This document shows, piece after piece, positions 1 through 5,632 of a stretch of DNA of 12,016 bases. Each line of letters starts with the position of its first letter. The first letter of the stretch is position 1. The notes under the pieces were generated by a model that saw nothing but the letters and a program-made list of their open reading frames with translations, did not search any database and had not been told where the DNA came from. This DNA is from Bacteroidota bacterium (GTDB lineage Bacteria > Bacteroidota > Bacteroidia > Bacteroidales > CAJPTX01): contig PDRH01000091.1 in assembly GCA_002748015.1 (NCBI GenBank), positions 1-12,016 of the forward strand, in the 5' to 3' direction. The translations under genes were made by a program, and so were the position numbers.

Positions 1-188
1 GAGGAGGAAGGAACCGCCGCAGGAGCTTCAGACACCTGCGCCTCCGCGGCCGCCTCTGCGGCCATTGCCGCCTCATCCTGCGCAAGGGCATATGGATGGA
101 TGAAAAGCAAAAGAGCTACAAGCAGGGTGCATGCAGTGCCCCTGACCTGTAGCTCTTTGATACGTATGCTGGTAAAAAGATTGCCCAT
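1..188 (-). CDS. N-terminus of an exported Ala/Glu-rich protein, cut by window edge (possibly ExbB/TolQ/MotA-type)
   Basis: The first 62 codons run from an ATG at 188-186 off the left edge. A short charged N-terminus (residues 1-18, with Arg and Lys) is followed by a hydrophobic segment (about 19-34) and a plausible signal-peptidase I site after ALA, just before QDEAA. The next 25 residues are almost entirely Ala, Glu, Val, Pro and Ser, a flexible low-complexity linker. Bacteroidetes proton-channel proteins of the ExbB/TolQ/MotA type often begin with a signal segment and an Ala/Glu-rich stretch like this, but the diagnostic membrane region lies outside the window, so that identity is only a suggestion. 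The ATG is supported by a strong promoter 40-70 bp upstream and by the absence of another in-frame start that keeps the whole signal peptide. It follows fprA on the same strand but has its own promoter. Confidence 0.7.
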   Translation of the reverse strand, partial: MGNLFTSIRIKELQVRGTACTLLVALLLFIHPYALAQDEAAMAAEAAAEAQVSEAPAAVPSS

Positions 189-228
189 ATTCCCCGACTT
201 TCTGCGGAATCCCCTACAGTTTATATCC

Positions 229-259
229 CAAATGTAGGCAATTGGGGGGAACTAGCAAA
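229..259 (-). promoter_or_regulatory. Bacteroidetes-type promoter for the exported protein at the left edge
   Basis: On the minus strand TTTG (256-259) and TACATTTG (229-236) are separated by exactly 19 bp. This matches the primary-sigma promoter of Bacteroidetes (TTTG at -33, TAnnTTTG at -7). The predicted transcript would start near 222-225 and carry a leader of about 35 nt before the ATG at 188. The -33 element lies just 17 bp downstream of the fprA stop codon. Confidence 0.75.
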
Positions 260-276
260 ATCCTTTTGACAGACGG

Positions 277-1470
277 CTATTCCTGGAGTATCTTTTCTGC
301 GAGTGCCTTGGCCAAAGCATCAGCCTTGGCTAGAGTTGCCTCATCAGCCCCGCCGTACATATCCACCGATTCGCCCACAATAGGGAGCTTGGCACTTGCG
401 GCAAACTTCTCCAGGCCTTTCACGCCACCGCCACCCCAGCTGTAGCCACCGAAGAGGCCGAGGTGCTTGTTGGCCACACCGAGTAGCTCCAGCTCGTGGC
501 AAAGAGCGACCATCTTCGGATGCATATCTGTATTGTAGGCCACCGTACCCAGTACAAGCCCCTTGTAGCGCCATACGTCGGATATGATATACGACATATC
601 GGTCTTGGACACATCGTAGAACTTAATCTTACGCACACCGTTGAGCACCAGCTGACGGGCTATATACTCGGCCAGCGCCAGCGTATGCCCATACATAGAG
701 GCCACAGCGATAGTGGCACCTACCTCCCCCTCCTGGCGACTCCATACATCGTACTTATTGATTACCCAGGCAGGGTTCTCACGCCATATCGGGCCGTGCG
801 TTGCGCAGATGGTCTTCACCGGCACGCCATCCAGCTTGGCCAGCGCCCGCTGCGCAAACTTGCTATACTTACCTACAATGCAGGAGTAGTAGCGACGCAT
901 CTCATCCTCATAGGCCGAAGCATCGAACTCATCATCGAATATCTGCCCATCCAGCGCCCCGAACGTACCGAAGACATCGGCCGAGAAAAGGGTCATCGTG
1001 GTCGTCTCGAGCGTCATCATCGTCTCCGGCCAGTGCACCCAGGGGGTAATAACGAACTTGAGCTTGTGGTGCCCCAGGTCTAGCTCATCCCCATCCACCA
1101 CCTCCATGAACTCAGCGGCATTGGGGTAGTACTCATCAATCATACGCTTGGTGAGCTTATTACCAATGAGCTTCACGCCCGGGAAGCGACTAGCAATCAT
1201 CGGCAGCGCACCGCTATGGTCTGGCTCCATGTGATTGATGATGATGTAGTCCAGGCTACGCCCATCCAACACCCTCTCCAAACGCCCAATCAGCTCCAGC
1301 GTATTGGCCTCATGCACGGTATCCACGAGCACGCTCTTATCATCCACGATAACGTAGCTGTTGTAGGCCATGCCATTGTCGAGGGGCCAAACCCGCTCGA
1401 AGAAGGTGGTAGACCTATCATTGACACCCACCCAATGGATGTGCTCGGAAACCTTTGCGGTATATATCAT
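277..1470 (-). CDS. fprA: Flavodiiron protein (FprA-type O2/NO reductase)
   Basis: A 397-residue A-type flavodiiron protein, the normal family length. It reduces O2 to water and/or NO to N2O in the cytoplasm of anaerobes, taking electrons from rubredoxin or a similar donor. The N-terminal metallo-beta-lactamase-like domain (about 1-245) has the full diiron ligand set: H80, E82, D84 and H85 in HMEPDH, then H146, D165 and H225 (ATHGP). The C-terminal flavodoxin domain (about 252-395) shows the FMN phosphate loop SMYGHT at 258-263 and the glycine-rich GGYSWGGGG loop. No rubredoxin or flavin-reductase domain is fused, so a separate donor is needed. I chose the ATG at 1470 because the GTG at 1518 would add 16 residues that lie inside a leader hairpin and are not part of the family. 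O2/NO preference cannot be read from sequence alone. Confidence 0.96.
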   Translation of the reverse strand: MIYTAKVSEHIHWVGVNDRSTTFFERVWPLDNGMAYNSYVIVDDKSVLVDTVHEANTLELIGRLERVLDGRSLDYIIINHMEPDHSGALPMIASRFPGVKLIGNKLTKRMIDEYYPNAAEFMEVVDGDELDLGHHKLKFVITPWVHWPETMMTLETTTMTLFSADVFGTFGALDGQIFDDEFDASAYEDEMRRYYSCIVGKYSKFAQRALAKLDGVPVKTICATHGPIWRENPAWVINKYDVWSRQEGEVGATIAVASMYGHTLALAEYIARQLVLNGVRKIKFYDVSKTDMSYIISDVWRYKGLVLGTVAYNTDMHPKMVALCHELELLGVANKHLGLFGGYSWGGGGVKGLEKFAASAKLPIVGESVDMYGGADEATLAKADALAKALAEKILQE

Positions 1471-1491
1471 AGCAGTTAGTCTATAAATTGC

Positions 1492-1525
1492 GTACAGGGT
1501 GTGACCCACAAAGTCCACCCTGCAC
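1492..1525 (-). promoter_or_regulatory. Long hairpin in the fprA leader
   Basis: On the minus strand the arm GTGCAGGGTG-GAC (1513-1525) pairs with GTC-A-CACCCTGTAC (1492-1505). This gives 13 base pairs with one G-U and one bulged A, around the loop TTTGTGG. It ends 21 nt before the fprA ATG. No U-tract follows, so it does not look like an intrinsic terminator for the upstream lipoprotein. It could be an RNA leader structure controlling fprA translation, or in DNA form an operator for a dimeric regulator. The pairing is seen; the role is inferred. Confidence 0.5.
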
Positions 1526-1601
1526 CTGTTTACTTCCTATAGTTCGAAATAATTGCACCATCCAGTGATGGTCTAAAAGCATTAGCTCCCAATAGCTTGG
1601 G

Positions 1602-2471
1602 CTATTCCGCTTTGGCGGCCTTAGCCTCGGGAGAGCCAAATACCCGGCTCAGAATCTTCTCACCGAACTTCTTAGCCTTCCCTATGGGATCCTCACGTAT
1701 GCTCGCCTCCTGCTCACCAACAAGGGTAAACAGCCCCTTGAGCGCCTCCTTCGTCACGTATTCATTCACATTAGTATCCATGGAGGAAGGGCCATCGTAG
1801 CTAGGTATAAGCCCCACAAAATCGAGCGATTTAGCCGTGCTATATATCCCCATAACCTTGTTGTAGTAGCCAGCAACCTCTCCCCACGTCGAGGTGAGAT
1901 CGTCCCCTATCACCCCCTGCACAACTGGGGTAAAGGTCTCCACCAGGGGATTGTAGGTTTTCTCGTTCAGATAATCCGTTGCGGAATGTTGCCCCCCCTG
2001 TAGTATCTTTAGCCCATCCTGGATGGTCATGCCGGTAATGGCCGACTTGAATATCTCCAGGGTCTGACCATCAGCAGCAGCAGCCTCTGCAGCCTTATTC
2101 ATTAGGTCAACGAGCGTTCCGCTCGCCTTACCCATCATCTGATTAACCACGCTCTCAGCTCCGGGAAGCCTACTCGCATTGGCCTTGACAAACTGCTGCA
2201 GCTGAACAACCTCCGGTGGCGCCAACAGCTTTATCGCCTCATTGACCGCAAAGCGCTTAACCTCATCCTTGGAGGCTTGGAAGGTACTCTCCTTCGCCCC
2301 CACCTCAAGGGCCTTCTTCAAACCCTTAACTATTTCATCCTGCGACAGCGAGCCGCTACCTAACCAATCCGCAAGGTTGAAATCTGAATCCTTATCGCAA
2401 CTACTAAAAGTTGCGCCGATACCCAGCGCCACCATCAGGGCCGCACCTACCGCTAAAACACTTCTCTTCAT
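1602..2471 (-). CDS. DUF4197-like lipoprotein
   Basis: A 289-residue protein with a lipoprotein signal peptide: MKRS start, hydrophobic stretch 5-21, lipobox TFSSC with the lipidated Cys at residue 25. The short acidic run after it (DKDSD) is typical of Bacteroidetes lipoproteins, where charged residues after the Cys may influence surface export. The body is mostly predicted alpha-helical and Ala/Lys/Leu rich, and resembles the DUF4197 family (LSQDEIVKGLKKALEVGAKEST near the N-terminus, TKEALKGLFTLVGEQEASIREDP near the C-terminus). No enzyme motif is visible and the family's function is unknown to me. The ATG at 2471 is preceded by an AGGGGA ribosome-binding site. The gene begins only 26 nt after the mature tmRNA 3' end, leaving almost no room for its own promoter, so read-through from ssrA is likely. 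Confidence 0.85.
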   Translation of the reverse strand: MKRSVLAVGAALMVALGIGATFSSCDKDSDFNLADWLGSGSLSQDEIVKGLKKALEVGAKESTFQASKDEVKRFAVNEAIKLLAPPEVVQLQQFVKANASRLPGAESVVNQMMGKASGTLVDLMNKAAEAAAADGQTLEIFKSAITGMTIQDGLKILQGGQHSATDYLNEKTYNPLVETFTPVVQGVIGDDLTSTWGEVAGYYNKVMGIYSTAKSLDFVGLIPSYDGPSSMDTNVNEYVTKEALKGLFTLVGEQEASIREDPIGKAKKFGEKILSRVFGSPEAKAAKAE

Positions 2472-2497
2472 TCCATTCCCCTATTAATGAACAAATG

Positions 2498-2902
2498 TGG
2501 AGCTGGCGGGAATCGAACCCGCGTCCATACAAGGAACCAGCCTGCTTTCTACATGCTTAGCTAAGGCTTAATTGTCGGGTGAAGGCAGGCGCTTAGCCAC
2601 CAACCATCACCGTATCCTCTAAAGTTTCGCCATCGGTGCGAGGCCACCGAGAGCTAGCCCTATATTTCCGGTGCCTCTGATCGGGTCGCAACAGGGCGGT
2701 GCTACCCGGGAGACATCTCGTCGCCACGACTCCTGCGTGGAGATTAAGCCCGTCTTGCTAAGCAATGACTAGGCAGCGAGAGCGAAGTTGTTGTTGTCGC
2801 CACTTGCTTTTTGGTGCGCGCTAATTCATTACGAGCGTAGCACACGATGCTCGACATGCTTACAAACCCATTCGGCTTGCTGTCAAAACCAAAGTCAGCC
2901 CC
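2498..2902 (-). ncRNA. ssrA: tmRNA (transfer-messenger RNA)
   Basis: A one-piece tmRNA of 405 nt, used with SmpB to rescue stalled ribosomes and tag incomplete proteins for proteolysis. The 5' end GGGGCTG (2896-2902) pairs with CAGCTCC near the 3' end (2499-2505) to form the 7-bp tRNA-like acceptor stem, and the discriminator A is at 2498. The T arm (2506-2522) is GCGGG-TTCGATT-CCCGC. The 5' region carries the conserved TTTTGACAG element after the acceptor stem. The coding part is at 2769-2801. CCA is not encoded: the DNA continues CAT after the discriminator, so CCA must be added enzymatically. A possible but poor -7 box (GTTCTTTG, 2910-2917) lies 8 nt upstream of the 5' end with no -33 match, so transcription may also come from the DUF3467 promoter. 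Confidence 0.97.
2769..2801 (-). other. tmRNA tag-peptide reading frame (GDNNNFALAA, stop)
   Basis: Read on the minus strand from 2801, the codons GGC GAC AAC AAC AAC TTC GCT CTC GCT GCC TAG give GDNNNFALAA followed by a stop. ALAA at the end is the degradation signal recognised by ClpXP-type proteases. The resume codon is GGC (Gly). The frame is inside the tmRNA, not a separate gene. Confidence 0.93.
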
Positions 2903-2977
2903 AATACCACAAAGAACTACATACCGTCCACCACGCCCAGCATGGCCCCCACTATGCGGAGACCAAACCATCGACCC

Positions 2978-3307
2978 CTAGGCCTCCGGCGCCATCCCCT
3001 CCGAGAAGGGAATGCTAATCTGCTCCCCCTGCTCCGGCAGCTTTATCTGCCCATAGGACTGCTCATAGGCCCCAACATTGCCCTGCATGGCCAGCAGAAA
3101 ACGCTTCGCATGGTCAGGGGTCATGATAACCCGGCTCACCACCCTCGGCGAGTCCATGCCCGGCATTATGCGCGCGAAGTCGAAGACGAACTCCGAACCC
3201 GAATGGTTGATAATCACCAAGTTGGCGTACACCCCAAGGGACTGCTTCGGCGATAGGTCAAGCACACCGCCCTGGCCATTCTGGGTTTCCCCCTCATGCA
3301 TAGACAT
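2978..3307 (-). CDS. DUF3467 family small protein
   Basis: A 109-residue cytoplasmic protein with no signal peptide or membrane segment. It matches the DUF3467 family by its pattern: YANLVIINHSGSEFVFDFARIMPG (about 27-50), then VVSRVIMTPDHAKRFLLAMQGNVGAYE (about 56-82), and a short Pro-rich tail. Family members are about 100 residues and have no assigned function that I know of; they occur widely in Bacteroidetes and other phyla. The ORF can be opened to a TTG at 3313, but ATG at 3307 or ATG at 3301 is more likely; I give 3307. There is no Shine-Dalgarno sequence, as is common in this phylum. A TATCTTTG box lies 23 bp upstream. The tmRNA gene begins 75 bp downstream on the same strand. Confidence 0.87.
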   Translation of the reverse strand: MSMHEGETQNGQGGVLDLSPKQSLGVYANLVIINHSGSEFVFDFARIMPGMDSPRVVSRVIMTPDHAKRFLLAMQGNVGAYEQSYGQIKLPEQGEQISIPFSEGMAPEA

Positions 3308-3329
3308 AGGCAAACGCTATTATACACCG

Positions 3330-3337
3330 CAAAGATA
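3330..3337 (-). promoter_or_regulatory. -7 box of the DUF3467 promoter
   Basis: TATCTTTG on the minus strand is a perfect TAnnTTTG match, 22 bp upstream of the ATG at 3307. No TTTG is present 18-20 bp further upstream, so only half of the consensus is met. The position between the CoA-transferase terminator and DUF3467 supports a new transcript here. Confidence 0.55.
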
Positions 3338-3413
3338 CTACAATTTTTAGAACTCTTCGAGGTGAGCGGAAAAGTTCACCCATCTGCCTGCCTGCAATGC
3401 TCCAGTACGCCAC

Positions 3414-3445
3414 AAAAAAGGGTAGGCGTACCGGTACGCCTACCC
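3414..3445 (-). terminator. Intrinsic terminator of the HPt-STAS-CoA-transferase operon
   Basis: Positions 3420-3445 are a perfect 26-nt palindrome; each half reads GGGTAGGCGTACC as the start of the repeat on either strand. On the minus strand it is followed at once by TTTTTT (3419-3414), giving a very stable stem plus U-tract 38 nt after the CoA-transferase stop codon. On the plus strand the following bases are CTCAAAAC, so it is one-directional. Confidence 0.92.
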
Positions 3446-3483
3446 CTCAAAACTATCTAAAGCTATCTTCCAAGCCCTAGGTG

Positions 3484-4794
3484 CTACTTCCCTACAAAAT
3501 GGAAGTGGCTACCGTAGCGCTCAAAGGCCTCACGGTCAAGCTGCTCACGGAAGTCCGGGTGGGCTACCGAAATCAGCAGCTTGGCGCGCTCCTGCAGGTT
3601 CTTACCGTAGAGGTTTACAGCCCCATACTCAGTAACAAACCAGTGCATATGCGCACGCGTCGTGATGCAGTCCGCACCGGTCTTCAGCGTGTTCACAATC
3701 TTGCTCACCCCCTTGGCAGTTACCGACTGCATGGCGATGATAGGCACGCCACCCTCCGAGCGACCTGCACCATAGATGAAGTCCACCTGGCCACCTACGC
3801 CGCTATAGTGCATCGGGCCGATCGAGTCAGAGCAAACCTGCCCGGTGATATCCACCTCAATAGCCGAGTTGATGGCGCAGGCCTTCGGGTTCTGCGCAAT
3901 GATGAAGGGATCGTTGGTGTAGGCCACATCCTGCATCAGCACCTGCGGGTTCTCGTGGATGAAGTCATACACCTTCTTCGAGCCCATCAGGAAGGTCGAC
4001 ACGATCTTGTGCTTGTCGATTGCCTTCTTTGCCCCGGTGATTACGCCCTTCTCCACCAGCTCGAGCACACCATCAGCGAACATCTCGGTGTGGATACCCA
4101 GATCCTTGTGGTTGGTCAGCTGCGCCAGCACCGCATTCGGAATGGAGCCGATACCCATCTGCAGGCAAGCACCATCATCAATCAGCTCTGCGCAGTACTT
4201 ACCAATCTTCATCTCATTCTCGTTGGGCGCGCCGTAGCCCGACTCCTCCAGCGGCTCATCATGCTCCACGAAGCGGTCAATGCGGCTCAAGGGGATCATC
4301 GCATCGCCGTAGGCCCGTGGGATGTGCTTGTTCACAACCGCAATGGTCGTCTCGGCCATCTCCATGGCGGCCAGCGAGGTGTCCACGGAAGTCCCCAGCG
4401 ATACGAAACCGTGCTCATCCGGTGGCGACACCTGAATCATCACCACATTCACAGGGATAACCTTCCGACGGTACAGCAGCTGCGTCTCGCTCAGGAACAC
4501 CGGGATATAGTCGGCATAGCCTGCCTGGGTAACCTTGCGCACGTTCTTGCCCACGAAGAAGCTATCCAGCTGGAAGATGCCCTCCATCTCCGGCGTTGCG
4601 TAGAGAGGCTCCGGCTCCGTATGCAGGTGGCGAACGGTTATGTTCTTCAGCCCCTTCTCCTTAGCGACCTCTACCATGGCCTCAACGAGAACCTGAGGGG
4701 TAGAGACCACGCTTCCCAGATGCACCGAATCACCACTCTTCAAAACGCTCACCGCCTCCTTGGCCGACATGAACTTGATATTGGATTTTGCCAT
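3484..4794 (-). CDS. Acetyl-CoA hydrolase/transferase family CoA-transferase (4-hydroxybutyrate or butyryl-CoA:acetate type)
   Basis: A 436-residue class I CoA-transferase of the acetyl-CoA hydrolase/transferase family, which moves CoA between acetate and another acid (4-hydroxybutyrate, butyrate, propionate or succinate) in fermentation. The predicted catalytic glutamate is E237 in GIHTEMFADGV, at almost the same number as in clostridial 4-hydroxybutyrate CoA-transferase. Other family segments are QVSPPDEHGFVSLG (121-134), the oxyanion-hole region QMGIGSIPNAVL (212-223) and GVGGQVDFIYGAGRSEGG in the C-terminal half. Length is normal and no signal peptide is seen. An AAGGAG ribosome-binding site (4805-4810) precedes the ATG. 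It starts 25 bp after the STAS gene and ends in a strong terminator, so it is the last gene of that operon. The acid substrate cannot be settled from sequence; butyrate or 4-hydroxybutyrate are the best guesses. Confidence 0.93.
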   Translation of the reverse strand: MAKSNIKFMSAKEAVSVLKSGDSVHLGSVVSTPQVLVEAMVEVAKEKGLKNITVRHLHTEPEPLYATPEMEGIFQLDSFFVGKNVRKVTQAGYADYIPVFLSETQLLYRRKVIPVNVVMIQVSPPDEHGFVSLGTSVDTSLAAMEMAETTIAVVNKHIPRAYGDAMIPLSRIDRFVEHDEPLEESGYGAPNENEMKIGKYCAELIDDGACLQMGIGSIPNAVLAQLTNHKDLGIHTEMFADGVLELVEKGVITGAKKAIDKHKIVSTFLMGSKKVYDFIHENPQVLMQDVAYTNDPFIIAQNPKACAINSAIEVDITGQVCSDSIGPMHYSGVGGQVDFIYGAGRSEGGVPIIAMQSVTAKGVSKIVNTLKTGADCITTRAHMHWFVTEYGAVNLYGKNLQERAKLLISVAHPDFREQLDREAFERYGSHFHFVGK

Positions 4795-4819
4795 ATATCT
4801 TTTTCTCCTTTTTAATTAC

Positions 4820-5125
4820 TTAGACGAATGTGAAGATAGACTGCAGCTGCAGCAGGTTAAACAGATCCTTCACCCCCTGCTGAGGGCTCTTTAGCTTGAG
4901 GGTCCACTTGCGCTCCTTGCACAGGCGTAGCAGGCTCAGCAACGCCCCGACCCCAGATGAATCAATGTAGTCCAGATTGGAGAGGTCAAGCTCCAGCGAG
5001 CCTCCCTCACCCTTCACCAATGCCAACAGCTCGCTCTTCACATCACCGACATTGGACACGTTAACCCGACTATGCGGCTCAAAGCTCACATGGGTTACGC
5101 CACCAGATACATTCTCTTTCAACAT
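4820..5125 (-). CDS. STAS-domain protein (anti-sigma-factor-antagonist-like)
   Basis: A 101-residue single STAS domain like SpoIIAA/RsbV. These proteins act by partner switching: the unphosphorylated form binds a serine kinase/anti-sigma factor, and phosphorylation of a conserved serine releases it. The core motif LDLSNLDYIDSSGVGALLSLL (46-66) has the phosphorylatable serine in DSSG (S56/S57), followed by the expected helix and a C-terminal segment ending LQLQSIFTFV. It starts 3 bp after the HPt gene stop, so the two are surely co-transcribed and probably co-translated. No RsbW-type kinase or PP2C phosphatase is in the window, so the partners must be elsewhere. It might instead regulate the downstream CoA-transferase or a response-regulator output protein; that is speculation. 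Confidence 0.9.
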   Translation of the reverse strand: MLKENVSGGVTHVSFEPHSRVNVSNVGDVKSELLALVKGEGGSLELDLSNLDYIDSSGVGALLSLLRLCKERKWTLKLKSPQQGVKDLFNLLQLQSIFTFV

Positions 5126-5128
5126 GAT

Positions 5129-5509
5129 CTATTCATTTTTCGTTCTTAATTCCACATAGTCCCGGAGTTCCCCGATGGCGGCATCCAGCTCCCGCCGTAC
5201 CCCCTCGCAACGTTGGGCAACGACCTCCTGCGACATACCACCCGCATCCAGCAGCTTCTCCAAGCCCTCCAGCTGCCCAGACAATGAACGGAGCCCCATC
5301 GATGCGGCGCTCCCCTTCAGCTTATGGGCGGCCGCCCGGAGAGCCATCACATCCCCGCAACCAGCTCCCTGCTCGAGCATCCCCGCCAGAGCGACAGACT
5401 GCTCCTCGAACAGCTGCGTAAGCTCCACTAGAATAGAGCTGTCATCGGACACAAGGCCCTCCAGCCAATCACGATCCAAAACAAGCGCGTCTCCCTCCGC
5501 TGTTGCCAT
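5129..5509 (-). CDS. Histidine phosphotransfer (HPt) domain protein
   Basis: A 126-residue stand-alone HPt protein. HPt modules are four-helix bundles that relay phosphate between receiver domains in multistep phosphorelays. The phosphorylated histidine is H62 in AAHKLKGSAASMGLRSLSGQLEGLE, the classic HPt signature (HxLKGSxxxxG). The upstream helix (about 12-46) and the downstream long helices (79-122) complete the expected bundle; length and charge pattern fit. The ATG at 5509 is preceded by AGGAG (5515-5519), 5 nt away. It is the first gene of an HPt-STAS-CoA-transferase operon with its own strong promoter. No histidine kinase or response regulator is adjacent, so it must serve a partner encoded elsewhere, for instance a hybrid kinase. 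Confidence 0.92.
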   Translation of the reverse strand: MATAEGDALVLDRDWLEGLVSDDSSILVELTQLFEEQSVALAGMLEQGAGCGDVMALRAAAHKLKGSAASMGLRSLSGQLEGLEKLLDAGGMSQEVVAQRCEGVRRELDAAIGELRDYVELRTKNE

Positions 5510-5535
5510 ACAAGCTCCTAGAGTATATTACTAGG

Positions 5536-5565
5536 CAAATGTAGCTATTTTTTTCTCCACACAAA
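5536..5565 (-). promoter_or_regulatory. Promoter of the HPt-STAS-CoA-transferase operon
   Basis: On the minus strand TTTG (5562-5565), an 18-bp spacer and TACATTTG (5536-5543) form a near-consensus Bacteroidetes promoter. The transcript should start around 5530, about 20 nt before the HPt ATG. The -7 box is identical to that of the left-edge exported protein. Confidence 0.75.
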
Positions 5566-5597
5566 ACATCAGCCCCTAAGAAAAGCACCCCAGCACG

Positions 5598-5628
5598 TTT
5601 CCTCCTCCCGCCAAAAGGCCTAAATTTG
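5598..5628 (+). promoter_or_regulatory. Promoter of rlmH-folK
   Basis: TTTC (5598-5601, one base off TTTG) and TAAATTTG (5621-5628, perfect -7 box) are 19 bp apart. The -7 box ends only 4 nt before the rlmH ATG at 5633, so the start site is expected at or next to the A of the ATG, implying a leaderless or almost leaderless mRNA. It lies divergent from the HPt operon promoter, with the two -33 elements about 32 bp apart. Confidence 0.65.
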
Positions 5629-5632
5629 CACC

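Noticed and set aside
496..1083. 195-codon plus-strand frame antisense to fprA
   Set aside because: Shadow of the flavodiiron gene; no start signals and no domain.
1471..1518. GTG start that would lengthen FprA by 16 residues
   Set aside because: The added residues are not part of the family and are encoded by the leader hairpin; the ATG at 1470 gives the normal N-terminus.
1557..1601. Two short hairpins (6-bp ACCATC/GATGGT and 5-bp CCCAA/TTGGG) after the lipoprotein gene
   Set aside because: Stems are short, one touches the stop codon, and no U-tract follows, so I do not call a terminator.
2744..2971. 75-codon open frame on the minus strand over the tmRNA 5' half
   Set aside because: It lies on ssrA; the tmRNA structure, acceptor stem and tag explain the sequence.
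3481..4815. 444-codon open frame on the plus strand, fully antisense to the CoA-transferase
   Set aside because: It mirrors the codon pattern of the real gene; the product is His/Arg/Leu rich with no domain, and there is no promoter or ribosome-binding site. The minus-strand protein has clear family motifs.
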